DNA of 64,000 nucleotides from an uncultured Shinella sp. (GCF_946479415.1 NZ_CAMLFY010000006.1:1-64000), one strand, 5' to 3'; numbered from the stretch's first letter, positions 27,057 to 35,764 are shown. Numbers and translations: made by a program. Notes: generated from the sequence alone by a model not told the origin.

Positions 27057-27076
27057 TGGCGCTCAGTTGAGCGCCA
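27057..27076. terminator. Hairpin between convergent tauC and hydrolase genes
   Basis: TGGCGCTCAGTTGAGCGCCA, a near-perfect 8-bp stem with loop AGTT, covering the hydrolase stop codon region. Strong fold, no T tract on either side. Confidence 0.6.
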
Positions 27077-27698
27077 GTCCCATGCCCGCAACGGCCGCCG
27101 TGAACAGGCGGCCGTCTCTGTTTGCGGCAAAGGGATCGCGCTCGCTGCGCAGCTTGAGCAATTCGAGAAAATCGTAACCCGCCGTCCAGCGGCCGAAACC
27201 GCTGGCAATGTTGATATGACCGGCATTGCCGATATCGACGAGATCGCTGCCCCAGGCGCGCGCCGTGCGGCGCAGCTGGTCCGCGGGCATATAGGGATCA
27301 TCGAGACTGCCGACGACGAGCGAGGGGAACGGCAGGCGGCGGCGCGGCATGGCGCCGAACCGGATAATACAGGGATGCAGCGTCTCGGTCGTATCGAGAT
27401 CGCAGGGCGCGACGAGCAAAGCGCCGCGAATGCGCGACGCCAACAGGCTTTCGGCGAAATGCGCCGCCAGCACGCAGCCGAGACTATGCCCGACCAGAAA
27501 GAGATCGCCCGTCGTCATCGCCACCTGCCGTTCCAGCTCGGACAGCCAGGCCTCGCGGTCCGGGCAGGCCCAGTCGGACTGCTCGACGACCCGGCTGCCC
27601 GGATTGTCGCGCGCCCAATGCCGCTGCCAGTGTCCCTCCGCCGAGCCGTTGAGGCCTGGCAGGATCAGCGTATCCAGGGGAATATCGATGGACGGCAT
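27063..27698 (-). CDS. RBBP9/YdeN-type alpha/beta hydrolase
   Basis: A 211-residue serine hydrolase. The N-terminus DTLILPGLNGSAEGHWQRHW is typical of the RBBP9/YdeN family; the nucleophile is Ser in VGHSLGCVLAAHF near residue 79; the acid is in GSLDDPY and the catalytic His in NAGHINIASGFG. The start at 27698 follows AAAGGA, favoured over the longer frame from 27746. Natural substrates of this family are poorly known. It stands between taurine transport and an LVIVD protein, and a putative sulfur operator lies 82 bases upstream. Confidence 0.85.
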   Translation of the reverse strand: MPSIDIPLDTLILPGLNGSAEGHWQRHWARDNPGSRVVEQSDWACPDREAWLSELERQVAMTTGDLFLVGHSLGCVLAAHFAESLLASRIRGALLVAPCDLDTTETLHPCIIRFGAMPRRRLPFPSLVVGSLDDPYMPADQLRRTARAWGSDLVDIGNAGHINIASGFGRWTAGYDFLELLKLRSERDPFAANRDGRLFTAAVAGMGLALN

Positions 27699-27779
27699 GG
27701 CAGCATCCTTTCTTCGCAAACAGAACAGCCATGATGATGCGGGCAAACGGCCGGGTTGATAAGAAAGGCGCTGCTATAG

Positions 27780-27804
27780 TCTTCAAAAACCATAGAATTT
27801 CATT
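27780..27804 (+). promoter_or_regulatory. Putative sulfur-regulon operator, site 6
   Basis: TCTTCAAAAACCATAGAATT, one mismatch from TCTAC-N8-TAGA. It lies between the divergent hydrolase (82 bases) and the LVIVD-repeat gene (190 bases) and could serve either. Confidence 0.4.
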
Positions 27805-27993
27805 GCACAGGTAAGGGCCTGCGGAAAATACGGGTGAACAACCTCGAACAACCCTACAAATATCTGGAATTATTTTTCTTTTCCAAATCTCTCTTCGCAA
27901 AAGGCGCGCTTGTTCCATCCCGTCGCACCCTGCGAAAGTGGCCTTCTGCCGGCGAAACGGACCGGTTCGCCAACCCTGCCGAGGACATTCGCA

Positions 27994-29238
27994 ATGAGCC
28001 TGCCGACACCCGATTTCGCCCGCAACATGACGCTGATCGGACATTCCGATATCGGCGGGCGGGGCGATGGCTTGCAGCTGATGGTGCACAGGGGTTTTGC
28101 CTATGTCGCCCATCCCTGGTCGCAGGGGTTTTCGATCGTCGACGTGCGCGACCCGAAACGGCCGGGCAATGTGACCTATGTGCCGGCACCGCCGAACACC
28201 TGGAACATCCATCTCCAGACCCATGACGACCTGCTGCTCGTCATCAACGCGCTCGACCTCTTCGCCGATGTCGAGACTTTTACGGACGAGAAGGCCTATT
28301 ACACACAATCGGTCGGCGAGACGGTCTCGCGCGCCAAGCGGTCCCGCGCCTGGAAGGCGGGCATGACGGTCTATGATATTTCGACACCCGACCGCCCGCG
28401 GAAGATCGGCCAGCTCGATGTGGACGGCGTCGGCTTTCACCGGCTCTGGTATGTCGGCGGTCGTTATGCCTATGCCTCGGCACTGCTCGACGGTTTCACC
28501 GACTATATTTTCGTGACGATCGACATGGCCGATCCAACGAAGCCGGAGCTCGTCGGCCGCTGGTGGCTGCCGGGCATGAACACGGCGGCCGGCGAGGTTT
28601 CTCTGGCGCCCGAGGGCCGACGCCATGCGCTGCATCACGCGCTGGTGCATGGCGACACCGCCTATGCCTGCTGGCGCGACGGCGGGCTGACACTGCTCGA
28701 CATCGGGGATCATGCCGCGCCGAAACTCATCAAGCATCACAACTGGTGCCCGCCCTATGGCGGCGGTACGCATTCGCCCCTGCCGCTGGTGGAGCGTGGC
28801 CTGCTCGTCGTCGCCGACGAGGCGGTGGCGGACAATGAGGAAGACGGCCGCAAACACACCTGGCTCTTCGATATCCGCGAACCGGCGAACCCGATCAGCA
28901 TCGCGACGTTCCCGATCCCCGACGAGATCGACTATACAAAGAAGGGCGGCCATTTCGGGCCGCATAACCTGCATGAGAACCGGCCGGGATCCTTCGTCTC
29001 GGATACGCTGATCTTCGCCACCTGGCAGAATGCCGGTATTCGCGCCTTCGACATTTCCGATCCCTATCGGCCGGTGGAAACCGGCGCGCTGGTGCCGGCC
29101 GCACCGAGGACGATGACCGACCGGCGGCCCGGCCGGCCGCAGGTCATCCAGTCGGCCGATGTCTTCGTCGATGCGCGCGGCCTGATCTATGCGACCGACT
29201 ACAATGCCGGCCTGGAGATCATCGAATACGGCGGCTGA
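27994..29238 (+). CDS. LVIVD-repeat (beta-propeller) protein
   Basis: A 414-residue protein built from repeats of the form 'G-x-AYVA...GFSIVDVRDPKRPGNV', 'MTVYDISTPDRPRKIG', 'GGLTLLDIGDHAAPKLI' and 'AGIRAFDISDPYRPVETG', typical of LVIVD propellers. No signal peptide is visible, so it is probably cytoplasmic. Function is not established for the family. It lies between tauABC/hydrolase and the metQNI operon, which suggests involvement with a sulfur compound. The start at 27994 follows GAGGA; in-frame sequence upstream is not conserved-looking. Confidence 0.75.
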   Translation: MSLPTPDFARNMTLIGHSDIGGRGDGLQLMVHRGFAYVAHPWSQGFSIVDVRDPKRPGNVTYVPAPPNTWNIHLQTHDDLLLVINALDLFADVETFTDEKAYYTQSVGETVSRAKRSRAWKAGMTVYDISTPDRPRKIGQLDVDGVGFHRLWYVGGRYAYASALLDGFTDYIFVTIDMADPTKPELVGRWWLPGMNTAAGEVSLAPEGRRHALHHALVHGDTAYACWRDGGLTLLDIGDHAAPKLIKHHNWCPPYGGGTHSPLPLVERGLLVVADEAVADNEEDGRKHTWLFDIREPANPISIATFPIPDEIDYTKKGGHFGPHNLHENRPGSFVSDTLIFATWQNAGIRAFDISDPYRPVETGALVPAAPRTMTDRRPGRPQVIQSADVFVDARGLIYATDYNAGLEIIEYGG

Positions 29239-29248
29239 TCAAGCCGCC
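29230..29248. terminator. Hairpin overlapping the LVIVD stop codon
   Basis: GGCGGCT-GATCA-AGCCGCC, a 7-bp stem with 5-base loop in the 21-base gap between convergent genes. No T run. Confidence 0.5.
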
Positions 29249-29259
29249 GTCTCCTCTGT

Positions 29260-29904
29260 TCAGCCGCGATGATCGAGCTTGGCCACCCAACGGTCGCCGA
29301 TCCACTGGATACCGCAGACCATGACGATCAGCACGGCGACGACGGCCACCATCACGGCGGTCTCGAAACGCTGGTAGCCGTAGCGGATGGCAAGGTCGCC
29401 GAGACCGCCGGCCCCGATGGCGCCGGCCATGGCCGAAGCGCCGATCAGCGTGACCAGCGTCACCGTGAAGCCCGCGACGATGCCGGGCAGCGCCTCGGGG
29501 ATCAGCACCTCGCGGACGATCGTCCAGCGATTGCCGCCCATGGCGCGCACCGCCTCGATCAGGCCGCGATCGACCTCGCGCAGCGACACTTCGGCGATAC
29601 GCGCATAATAGGGTGTCGCGGCAATCGACAGGGGCACGATGGCCGCCCAGGTGCCGATGGACGTGCCGACGATAAGGCGCGTGACCGGAATGAGCGCAAC
29701 GAGCAGGATGATGAAGGGCACGGAGCGGAAGCCGTTGATGACGGCGCCGAGCACGCGGTTAACCCAGAGGTTTTCCGCAATGCCGCCGCGGGCGCTCGCC
29801 ACCAGCGCGAGGCCCAATGGCAGGCCGAAGACCAGCGAGATGATACCGGAGGCGGCCGTCATCACGACGGTTTCCCAGAGCGAGCGGACGAGAAGTTCAA
29901 GCAT
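29260..29904 (-). CDS. metI: Methionine-type ABC transporter permease MetI
   Basis: A 214-residue permease with five hydrophobic segments and the motif IEAVRAMGGNRWTIVREVLI (EAA loop). GFRSVPFIILLVALIPVTR is typical of MetI. It moves methionine or a related sulfur compound through the inner membrane. The start MLELLVRSLWET at 29904 overlaps the end of metN by 8 bases. Last gene of metQ-metN-metI. Confidence 0.92.
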   Translation of the reverse strand: MLELLVRSLWETVVMTAASGIISLVFGLPLGLALVASARGGIAENLWVNRVLGAVINGFRSVPFIILLVALIPVTRLIVGTSIGTWAAIVPLSIAATPYYARIAEVSLREVDRGLIEAVRAMGGNRWTIVREVLIPEALPGIVAGFTVTLVTLIGASAMAGAIGAGGLGDLAIRYGYQRFETAVMVAVVAVLIVMVCGIQWIGDRWVAKLDHRG

Positions 29905-30967
29905 GATCGGCGACATGGCCGAGGACCTCCACCTGGGCGCCGAGGCGCTCTGCATAGGATGCAAGGGACGCGGCCTTTTCGGCCGGCACCGCGAGGAAGA
30001 AGCGGCCGACAGCCTGCTCCTGGATATGATCGATGCCGCCATGGACGAGGCGGTAGCCGCCGGGGAACTCCTGCGACAGCCCCTCAAACAGCGGGCCGGT
30101 GGCGGCCGGGCCGGCAATATCGATGCCGAGGATCGCCTCGCCGCCAACGTCGGCTACCAGCCTTTCAGCAATGTGTGCGGGAAGCTGCGGGCGGATGCTG
30201 CTGAGCAGGCTGCGTGTCGTCTGCGCCTGCGGGCGGGAGAAGACCTGCCAGACCGGCCCCTCCTCCACGATGCGGCCGGCATCGAGCACGGTCACCCGGT
30301 CGGCAATGCCGCGAACCACTTCCATCTCATGGGTAATCAGCAGGATGGTCAGGCCGAGCTTACGGTTGATGTCCTTCAGCAGCGTCAGGATCGAGCGGGT
30401 GGTTTCCGGGTCGAGCGCGGAGGTCGCCTCGTCGGAGAGCAACAGCGCGGGCTTGGCGGCGAGCGCGCGGGCAATGCCGACACGCTGCTTCTGGCCGCCG
30501 GAAAGTTCGGACGGATAGGCCTTCGCCTTGCCCGATAGGCCGACGAGTTCCAGCAGCTCGGCGCCGCGCGCCAGACGCTTTGCCTTTGGCCAGCCCTCGA
30601 TCTTCAGCGGTAGGGCGACATTCTCTTCCACGGTCTTTGCGGAGAGCAGGTTGAAGTGCTGGAAGATCATGCCGATGCGGCGGCGCAGCGGCTGGAGATC
30701 GGCCTCGCCAAGCCCGGTGATCTCGCGGCCCTCGATCTCGATCGTACCGCTGTCCGGCCGTTCCAGCCCGTTGAGGCAGCGGATCAGCGTCGATTTGCCC
30801 GCACCGCTGCGGCCGATGATGCCGAGGATCTCGCCGCGGCGGACGGTGAGCGTCACGCCATCCAGCGCCGCCGTCTCGCCGAAGCGCCGGCGCACGTCCG
30901 CAAGGCGGATGACATCCGTCTCTTCGGCCGCAGCGGAGGCCGCTTTCCAGGTCACATGTGAGTTCAT
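29897..30967 (-). CDS. metN: Methionine-type ABC transporter ATPase MetN with NIL domain
   Basis: A 356-residue ATPase: Walker A GRSGAGKST at 52-60, signature LSGGQKQRVGIARALA, Walker B ALLLSDEATSALDPETT. The last about 90 residues form the NIL domain, which in E. coli MetN binds methionine and inhibits transport. The start at 30967 follows GGAAGGA and is preferred to the ATG at 30991. Between metQ and metI in one leftward operon. Confidence 0.93.
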   Translation of the reverse strand: MNSHVTWKAASAAAEETDVIRLADVRRRFGETAALDGVTLTVRRGEILGIIGRSGAGKSTLIRCLNGLERPDSGTIEIEGREITGLGEADLQPLRRRIGMIFQHFNLLSAKTVEENVALPLKIEGWPKAKRLARGAELLELVGLSGKAKAYPSELSGGQKQRVGIARALAAKPALLLSDEATSALDPETTRSILTLLKDINRKLGLTILLITHEMEVVRGIADRVTVLDAGRIVEEGPVWQVFSRPQAQTTRSLLSSIRPQLPAHIAERLVADVGGEAILGIDIAGPAATGPLFEGLSQEFPGGYRLVHGGIDHIQEQAVGRFFLAVPAEKAASLASYAERLGAQVEVLGHVADHA

Positions 30968-31048
30968 TGCGCGTCCTTCCGCAAATGCCAAGGCAGCCCG
31001 CGACGGCGTTTCAGCGCGTCGCGGGCTGCCGGATTGGCCGTCCGATGT

Positions 31049-31882
31049 CTAATAGGCGCTGATGCCCGTACCCTTGTAGACGCGGTCGAATTCGGCCTTC
31101 ACGGCGTCGTTCTGATAGGCTTCGACCAGCGGCTTGACCCAGGGCTCATCCTTCGATTCTTCGCGCACGGCGATGAAGTTGCGGTACGGATTGTCGGCAA
31201 CCGGTTCCTGCGCGATGCGGTTGTCCGTGCTCAGACCGCTCTTCAGCGCCCAGTCGGTGTTGACCACGGCGGCGTCGAGATCTTCCACCGAGCGGCCGAC
31301 GATGCCGGCATCGAGCTCCTTGATCTCAAGCTTCTTCGGGTTTTCGGCGATATCGGCGATGGTCGCCAGAATGCCCGTGCCGTCCTTGAGCTTGATCAGG
31401 CCCTCGTTCTGCAGGACGCGCAGCGCGCGGCCTTCGTTGGACGGGTCGTTCGGCACGCCGACGACGGCGCCTTCCGGCAGGTCCGCAAGCGTCTTGTGCT
31501 TGTTGGAATAGAGGCCGATCGGCCAGACGCCGGTATAGCCGACGGGCACGATCTTGTAGCCATTCGTCTTGATCTGGTTTTCGAGGTACGGCAGGTGCTG
31601 GAAGGCGTTGGCGTCGATTTCGCCGCGCTCCAGTGCTTCGTTCGGCTGAGTGTAGTCGTTGAAGACGACGGTCTCGATGGTCAGGCCCTTCTTGGCCGCC
31701 TCGGCGGTGACCACGCGCCAGACATCCTCATCCTCACCGGAGATGATACCGACCTTCAGGTCCCTCTTGTCTTCCGCAACGGCGGGACCAGAAACGGAGA
31801 GGACCGAGACGGACACGGCGGCAACGGCGAGTGCGGCGAGCGCCGCGCGGCGGGAGAGACGGTTTTTGATGATATTCAACAT
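31049..31882 (-). CDS. metQ: MetQ/NlpA-family substrate-binding protein
   Basis: A 277-residue periplasmic binding protein with a signal peptide (RRAALAALAVAAVSVSVLSV) and no lipobox cysteine, so soluble rather than lipid-anchored. Family blocks are KVGIISGEDEDVWRVVTAEA, FNDYTQPNEALERGEIDANA and FQHLPYLENQI. Rhizobia have several MetQ paralogues, some for oxidised methionine or sulfonates; position in a sulfur-scavenging block makes such a substrate possible. First gene of metQNI. Confidence 0.9.
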   Translation of the reverse strand: MLNIIKNRLSRRAALAALAVAAVSVSVLSVSGPAVAEDKRDLKVGIISGEDEDVWRVVTAEAAKKGLTIETVVFNDYTQPNEALERGEIDANAFQHLPYLENQIKTNGYKIVPVGYTGVWPIGLYSNKHKTLADLPEGAVVGVPNDPSNEGRALRVLQNEGLIKLKDGTGILATIADIAENPKKLEIKELDAGIVGRSVEDLDAAVVNTDWALKSGLSTDNRIAQEPVADNPYRNFIAVREESKDEPWVKPLVEAYQNDAVKAEFDRVYKGTGISAY

Positions 31883-32045
31883 GATAGCCTGCTTTCGCGA
31901 TTGGGAGGATCGACGCTCGAAACCGACCCGGTTTCTGGGAGCAAAATCGCAAATGCCGCTTTCGTGAACAACGAATGGCGATTTATTGGGCAGCGCGAAC
32001 GGGAACTTTCGCTCTCCGGAATGGCCAGAGAACGAGAAAATAATT

Positions 32046-32070
32046 TCTACTGATTTTATGAAGTACTCGA
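32046..32070 (+). promoter_or_regulatory. Weak copy of the sulfur-regulon motif, site 7
   Basis: TCTACTGATTTTATGAAGTA keeps TCTAC and the T at position 14 but has TGAA in place of TAGA. It lies 164 bases upstream of metQ. Included because of the same spacing and its place before another sulfur operon. Confidence 0.3.
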
Positions 32071-32079
32071 AACGAAGAA

Positions 32080-32097
32080 AGCGGCCCGATGGCCGCT
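32080..32097 (-). terminator. Terminator of the beta-barrel gene
   Basis: AGCGGCC-CGAT-GGCCGCT, a 7-bp stem with 4-base loop; on the minus strand it is followed by TTTCTTCG, a short T-rich tract, 14 bases after the stop codon. Confidence 0.65.
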
Positions 32098-32110
32098 CTC
32101 TCGTTCAAGA

Positions 32111-33505
32111 TCAGAAACTTGCCTTGAGTTGCAGGCCGGCATTCCAGCGCGGCTTGCTTTCTTCGGCGACCGTCAGGCTGGCGCGCGTATCGACCGCCCA
32201 GTTCTCATGGAACTTCCAGCCGACGCGGGCGCCGAGCGAACCGAAGCGACGTGCTTCCCAGCCGCCTGTCGCCTGGCCGACCCAGTCGACATCCGCCTTG
32301 ACGGCATCGCCATTGCCGAATGTCTGGCCGGCGGTGGCGAAGAGCGAATAATCGACCGTCGGGTTCAGCGCATGCGTCCACATGACGGTGACGTCTGCGG
32401 TGTCGGCCGCCGTGCTCTTGCCGGAAAGGGCCGCGGCAAACAGATTGTCGGCGTCAGGCGTTTCCGCATAGGAGGCGACATCGAGTGCCGAGCGGGACAG
32501 CCGGAGGGCTGCGGTAAACTCGTTCTGCGTATCCGGCGCATAGGCGACGCCGACGCGCACATGGCCGCCGATCAGCGAGCCGGAAGCCTCGTTCGTGCGG
32601 GAAACGAGCCGGCCGGCATTGATATAGTCCCGCGTGTATTTCGCTTCGACATCCGGCGAGCCCCAAATGCCGACCTCGCCAAAGGCCTTCCAGCCGTCAT
32701 CAAGCGGCACGGCATAGCGCGCGGAGGCGGCAGCGATCAGCATGTTGTCGGCATCGGTGCCGGTCTGGCGCGCATCATAGCCGGCCAGGCCGCCCATCAG
32801 GGTGATCTCGTCCGTCGCATTCCAGCGCGCATTGAAGCCCACCATGCCCTCGGTGCCGGCAAAGGCGGAAATATAGTCGTCGCCGGCAAAGGGGTCGGTC
32901 AGGCCAAGAATGCGTCCGGCCACGGTATCGACACCGGCCAGAAGCGAGCGGCGCTGCTCGGCAAGGCCATCGAGCGAGCCCTTCACGGATTCGCGGGTCG
33001 TGAAACCGATGCGGGATACGTCGAGCGTATCCAGGAAGATCTGCGCAGGGCCGAATTCGCCGTCCTCGCCCGCGGCCGTCAGCAGGATCGAGAGGTCGAG
33101 CGTTTCGGAATCGACCGTGCCCATGCGGCGGTTGATTTCGTAATCCTCGGCAACCTCGCCGTCGGGATTGTAGAGGCGAACGCGATCGCCCTTCTTGCCG
33201 CCGTCGAGCGTCACGGTCTGATCCTCCGTCTTCGTGACGAAGCCGCGATAATCGACGGAAAACACCGAATAACCCTTGGCCTGCGTGACCGGCGCGGAGA
33301 GCGAGCAGGTCGTGCGGCCCGGACCTTGCGTGCGGTCGCTGATGGCGAAAAGGGAATCGAAAAGGAAGCTGGTGGAATTCCTGTCCGGCGACAGGGTCGT
33401 GGAAAAGGTGCCCGGCGCACAGCCGTTGGCAGCCTGGGCGGAACCCGCCGCGAGCACGAGACCCGTCAGGATCAGCGCACGATTTGCCTGTTTCAGAACC
33501 GTCAA
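32111..33505 (-). CDS. Outer-membrane beta-barrel protein with DUF4360-like N-terminal domain
   Basis: A 464-residue secreted protein with signal peptide ALILTGLVLAAGSAQAAN. Residues 28-75 (GCAPGTFSTTLSPDRNSTSF, TTCSLSAPVTQAKGYSVF, VDYRGF) align by eye with the DUF4360 protein encoded immediately upstream. Residues about 195-464 show alternating strands and a terminal Phe (LQLKASF), the mark of an outer-membrane barrel inserted by BAM. The start is TTG; no ATG fits before the signal. The two genes are 77 bases apart on one strand, probably co-transcribed. Function unknown. A DUF4360-like domain fused to a barrel is not an arrangement I know. Confidence 0.7.
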   Translation of the reverse strand: MTVLKQANRALILTGLVLAAGSAQAANGCAPGTFSTTLSPDRNSTSFLFDSLFAISDRTQGPGRTTCSLSAPVTQAKGYSVFSVDYRGFVTKTEDQTVTLDGGKKGDRVRLYNPDGEVAEDYEINRRMGTVDSETLDLSILLTAAGEDGEFGPAQIFLDTLDVSRIGFTTRESVKGSLDGLAEQRRSLLAGVDTVAGRILGLTDPFAGDDYISAFAGTEGMVGFNARWNATDEITLMGGLAGYDARQTGTDADNMLIAAASARYAVPLDDGWKAFGEVGIWGSPDVEAKYTRDYINAGRLVSRTNEASGSLIGGHVRVGVAYAPDTQNEFTAALRLSRSALDVASYAETPDADNLFAAALSGKSTAADTADVTVMWTHALNPTVDYSLFATAGQTFGNGDAVKADVDWVGQATGGWEARRFGSLGARVGWKFHENWAVDTRASLTVAEESKPRWNAGLQLKASF

Positions 33506-33537
33506 AACTTCACCCGGTCTTAGTGATTTACAAGGGA

Positions 33538-33553
33538 GCGGCCCGAAGGCCGC
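33538..33553 (-). terminator. Stable hairpin between the two DUF4360 genes
   Basis: On the minus strand GCGGCC-TTCG-GGCCGC, a 6-bp GC stem closed by the stable UUCG tetraloop, extendable by flanking G-C pairs. Without a T run it may act as an mRNA-stability element or attenuator lowering expression of the barrel gene. Confidence 0.5.
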
Positions 33554-33582
33554 CCCGATTTGCGCAGTCCGTTGTTAACGGC

Positions 33583-34173
33583 TTAGCGGCACTTGCGCCA
33601 TTGCAGCTGGTAGATGATCGCAGCCTTGACGTCCTGCGTATCGACCGTTGCCATGGCTTCCTGATTGCGCGTCGTCGAGACGCGGATCGAGGAGTTGGTG
33701 CGCAGGTTGACGTCCTGGCCACAGGGCGACCAGACGAGGGCGTCGGCGACAAGCTTGTTGGTGATCAGGTAGTCGTCTTCCTTCGGACCGGTGAAGGTCT
33801 TGGCAAAGGACGGGCCACGCGAGCCGGCGAAGAAGTATTCCACGCTGAACTGCGAACGGGCGCCGCGCGGCAGCTGGTTGAAGCCGCGATAGTCGATGGC
33901 CAGAACCGAAACGCTGCGGCCCTGCGGCACGTGAACCGGGATCGCGACGTTGCAGGTCTTGCGGTCCAGCGACTTGCCGGTGTCGCCGCCGGCCTGGACG
34001 ATATATTCGTCGAACAGCAGGCTGAGCGACTTGGAATCGGGGCTGAGCGTTGCCGAGACGCTGTTGGACGGGCAGCCGCTGCCGCCGTAGCCCGGCACGC
34101 CGAGCGAAATGTCATCTGCATGGGCAACGGCTGCAAAGCCGAGAACGCCGATCATAGCACCAATAATCTTCAT
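33583..34173 (-). CDS. Secreted DUF4360 family protein
   Basis: A 196-residue exported protein: signal peptide MKIIGAMIGVLGFAAVAHAD, then the DUF4360 pattern GCPSNSVSATLSPDSKSLSL, CNVAIPVHVPQGRSVSVL, IDYRGF, VWSPCGQDVNLRTNSSIRV and a C-terminal IYQLQWRKC. Four cysteines in the mature part probably form two disulfides. The family is best known from fungi and Streptomyces, and its role is unknown. The start at 34173 follows AGAGGAAG; the longer frame from 34272 would destroy the signal peptide. Upstream partner of the DUF4360-barrel gene. Confidence 0.8.
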   Translation of the reverse strand: MKIIGAMIGVLGFAAVAHADDISLGVPGYGGSGCPSNSVSATLSPDSKSLSLLFDEYIVQAGGDTGKSLDRKTCNVAIPVHVPQGRSVSVLAIDYRGFNQLPRGARSQFSVEYFFAGSRGPSFAKTFTGPKEDDYLITNKLVADALVWSPCGQDVNLRTNSSIRVSTTRNQEAMATVDTQDVKAAIIYQLQWRKCR

Positions 34174-34651
34174 GATTCTTCCTCTCGCAAGCCATAGCGG
34201 CTTCTGCGTTGCATATTCGGACATGCACCCTGAACCGTGTCTGAGCGGATCATTCAGGGCGAGTTCACCCAAAGGGATATAAACGGATGGTAAAGATTAT
34301 ATTAAGCATTTGACGGATCCGGTTGCTCGCACCAGTAGAAACGCAACCTTGGCGCGTTCAATCGCGTCATCATCCTCCCCCTTCCCGAAGGTCATCGCTC
34401 TTTACCGGTACAATCGGGTACCAGCCCAAGCGGAATGTGCGGGCGCAAAAAGAGTTCCTGCGAAGACCTGTCCAAAATCATGCACAGGCGTGCAGGATTG
34501 CGTGCAAAACATCGCGCCTCAGATGCCAAAATGCTCATATAAACCCTTGCAGAATCCCGCATTTTCCGGAAAAAGACGGGCCTGGCCCTGCCCCCGTATC
34601 ACTGTGGGGCAAGCCGCACGCCGTGCAACAGGATCCGTGGGGAAAGGCGAC
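34174..34651. other. Intergenic region DUF4360 / LacI regulator
   Basis: This 478-base divergent region has an AT-rich part at 34275-34310 near the DUF4360 promoter. It also holds an inverted repeat GGTAC-N6-GTACC at 34407-34422, which might be a LacI-type operator. An open frame continues upstream from the LacI gene through 34310, but it is low in coding character and lacks a ribosome site. Confidence 0.4.
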
Positions 34652-35668
34652 GTGTCGACCGTGAGGGACAAAGCGAAAAAATCCTCGGTCAGCGCCTTGC
34701 GCGTCGCCGAACTTGCCGGCGTTTCCCGCTCGGCGGTTTCCCGCACCTTCACCGATGGCGCCAGCGTATCGCCGACAACCCGCACAAAGGTGCTCGCGGC
34801 GGCGGAAAAGCTTGGCTATCACGTCAACCATCTCGCGCGCGGGCTCATTCATCATCGATCCGGCATCGTCTGCCTGATCGTCGCGGAGCTGGAATCGCCC
34901 TTCCAGGCGAATGTCGTGGAGACCACGACGCGCAAGCTGCAAGCGATCGGCAAGGTCGTGATGGTGCTGAACACCGCCGGCCAATCCGACAATGTCGCGG
35001 CGGCGCTGCGCCAGACACTGAACTACCGCGCCGACGCCACCGTGGTCGTCTCCGGCATGCCGCCGGTATCGCTGATCGAAACCTGTATCGAAAACGGCCA
35101 GCGTGTTCTGCTCATCAACCGCGACGACCCGGTCGAGGGGCCGGAATGTGTGCTGGTGGAAAACGAGGCGGCGGCGCGCGAAGCCTGCCTGATGCTGCAT
35201 CGCGCCGGCTGCCGGCGGCTTGCCCTGGTCACCTCGACTGCGGCCACGCCGAGCATTCTGGCGCGAGAGACCTCCTTCTTGGAAGCGGCGGCAGAGCTTG
35301 GCATCGACGTCAGGATCGGCCGCGCCGGCCCGACGAGCTACGCCACGGGTGCGGAAGGCGCACGGCAATTGCTCGGCGCGTCCAGCCGGCCGGATGGCGT
35401 GTTCTGCGCTACGGACCTCCTCGCTCTCGGCTTCATGGATGTCGCGCGTCAGGAATTCCGGCTAGGCATTCCCGATGATCTCTGCGTCATCGGCTTCGAC
35501 GACATTCCGCAGGCGGGCTGGCTCGGCTACAACCTCACCACCTTCCGCCAGCCGGTCGAGGAGATCGCCGACCATATCGTCGGCATCATCGAACGGGACG
35601 ATCCTGAACCGGCGTCGACCAAGCGCCTGCCGGCGCAGGTCGCCTGGCGCAAGACCGTGCGCCCCTAG
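34652..35668 (+). CDS. LacI-family transcriptional regulator
   Basis: A 338-residue regulator. The LacI helix-turn-helix reads SALRVAELAGVSRSAVSRTF at residues 12-31, followed by the hinge helix region (LAAAEKLGYHVNHLARGL) and a periplasmic-binding-like sensor domain (GIVCLIVAELESPFQANVVE, PDGVFCATDLLALGFMDVAR, IGFDDIPQAGW). Start is taken as GTG at 34652 after GGAAAGG, because a LacI DNA-binding domain begins here. No sugar gene is adjacent, so it may regulate a distant locus or the neighbouring DUF4360 pair. Ligand unknown. Confidence 0.88.
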   Translation: MSTVRDKAKKSSVSALRVAELAGVSRSAVSRTFTDGASVSPTTRTKVLAAAEKLGYHVNHLARGLIHHRSGIVCLIVAELESPFQANVVETTTRKLQAIGKVVMVLNTAGQSDNVAAALRQTLNYRADATVVVSGMPPVSLIETCIENGQRVLLINRDDPVEGPECVLVENEAAAREACLMLHRAGCRRLALVTSTAATPSILARETSFLEAAAELGIDVRIGRAGPTSYATGAEGARQLLGASSRPDGVFCATDLLALGFMDVARQEFRLGIPDDLCVIGFDDIPQAGWLGYNLTTFRQPVEEIADHIVGIIERDDPEPASTKRLPAQVAWRKTVRP

Positions 35669-35764
35669 TTTTGACGACCAACGGTGCCGAACCCCGGCCC
35701 CGCTCTCCCCTTCCGAAACGGCTGCGACGCCTTGGCACTTTCAGCGCCACGCGACTTGAGTTAA

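Noticed and set aside
27484..28974. A 496-codon minus-strand frame across the LVIVD gene and the hydrolase region
   Set aside because: Overlaps the plus-strand LVIVD protein with clear repeats; the minus reading has no recognisable fold.
31883..32110. A SAM riboswitch before metQ
   Set aside because: I looked for a SAM-II-like core upstream of metQ and did not see one; only an AT-rich motif is present.
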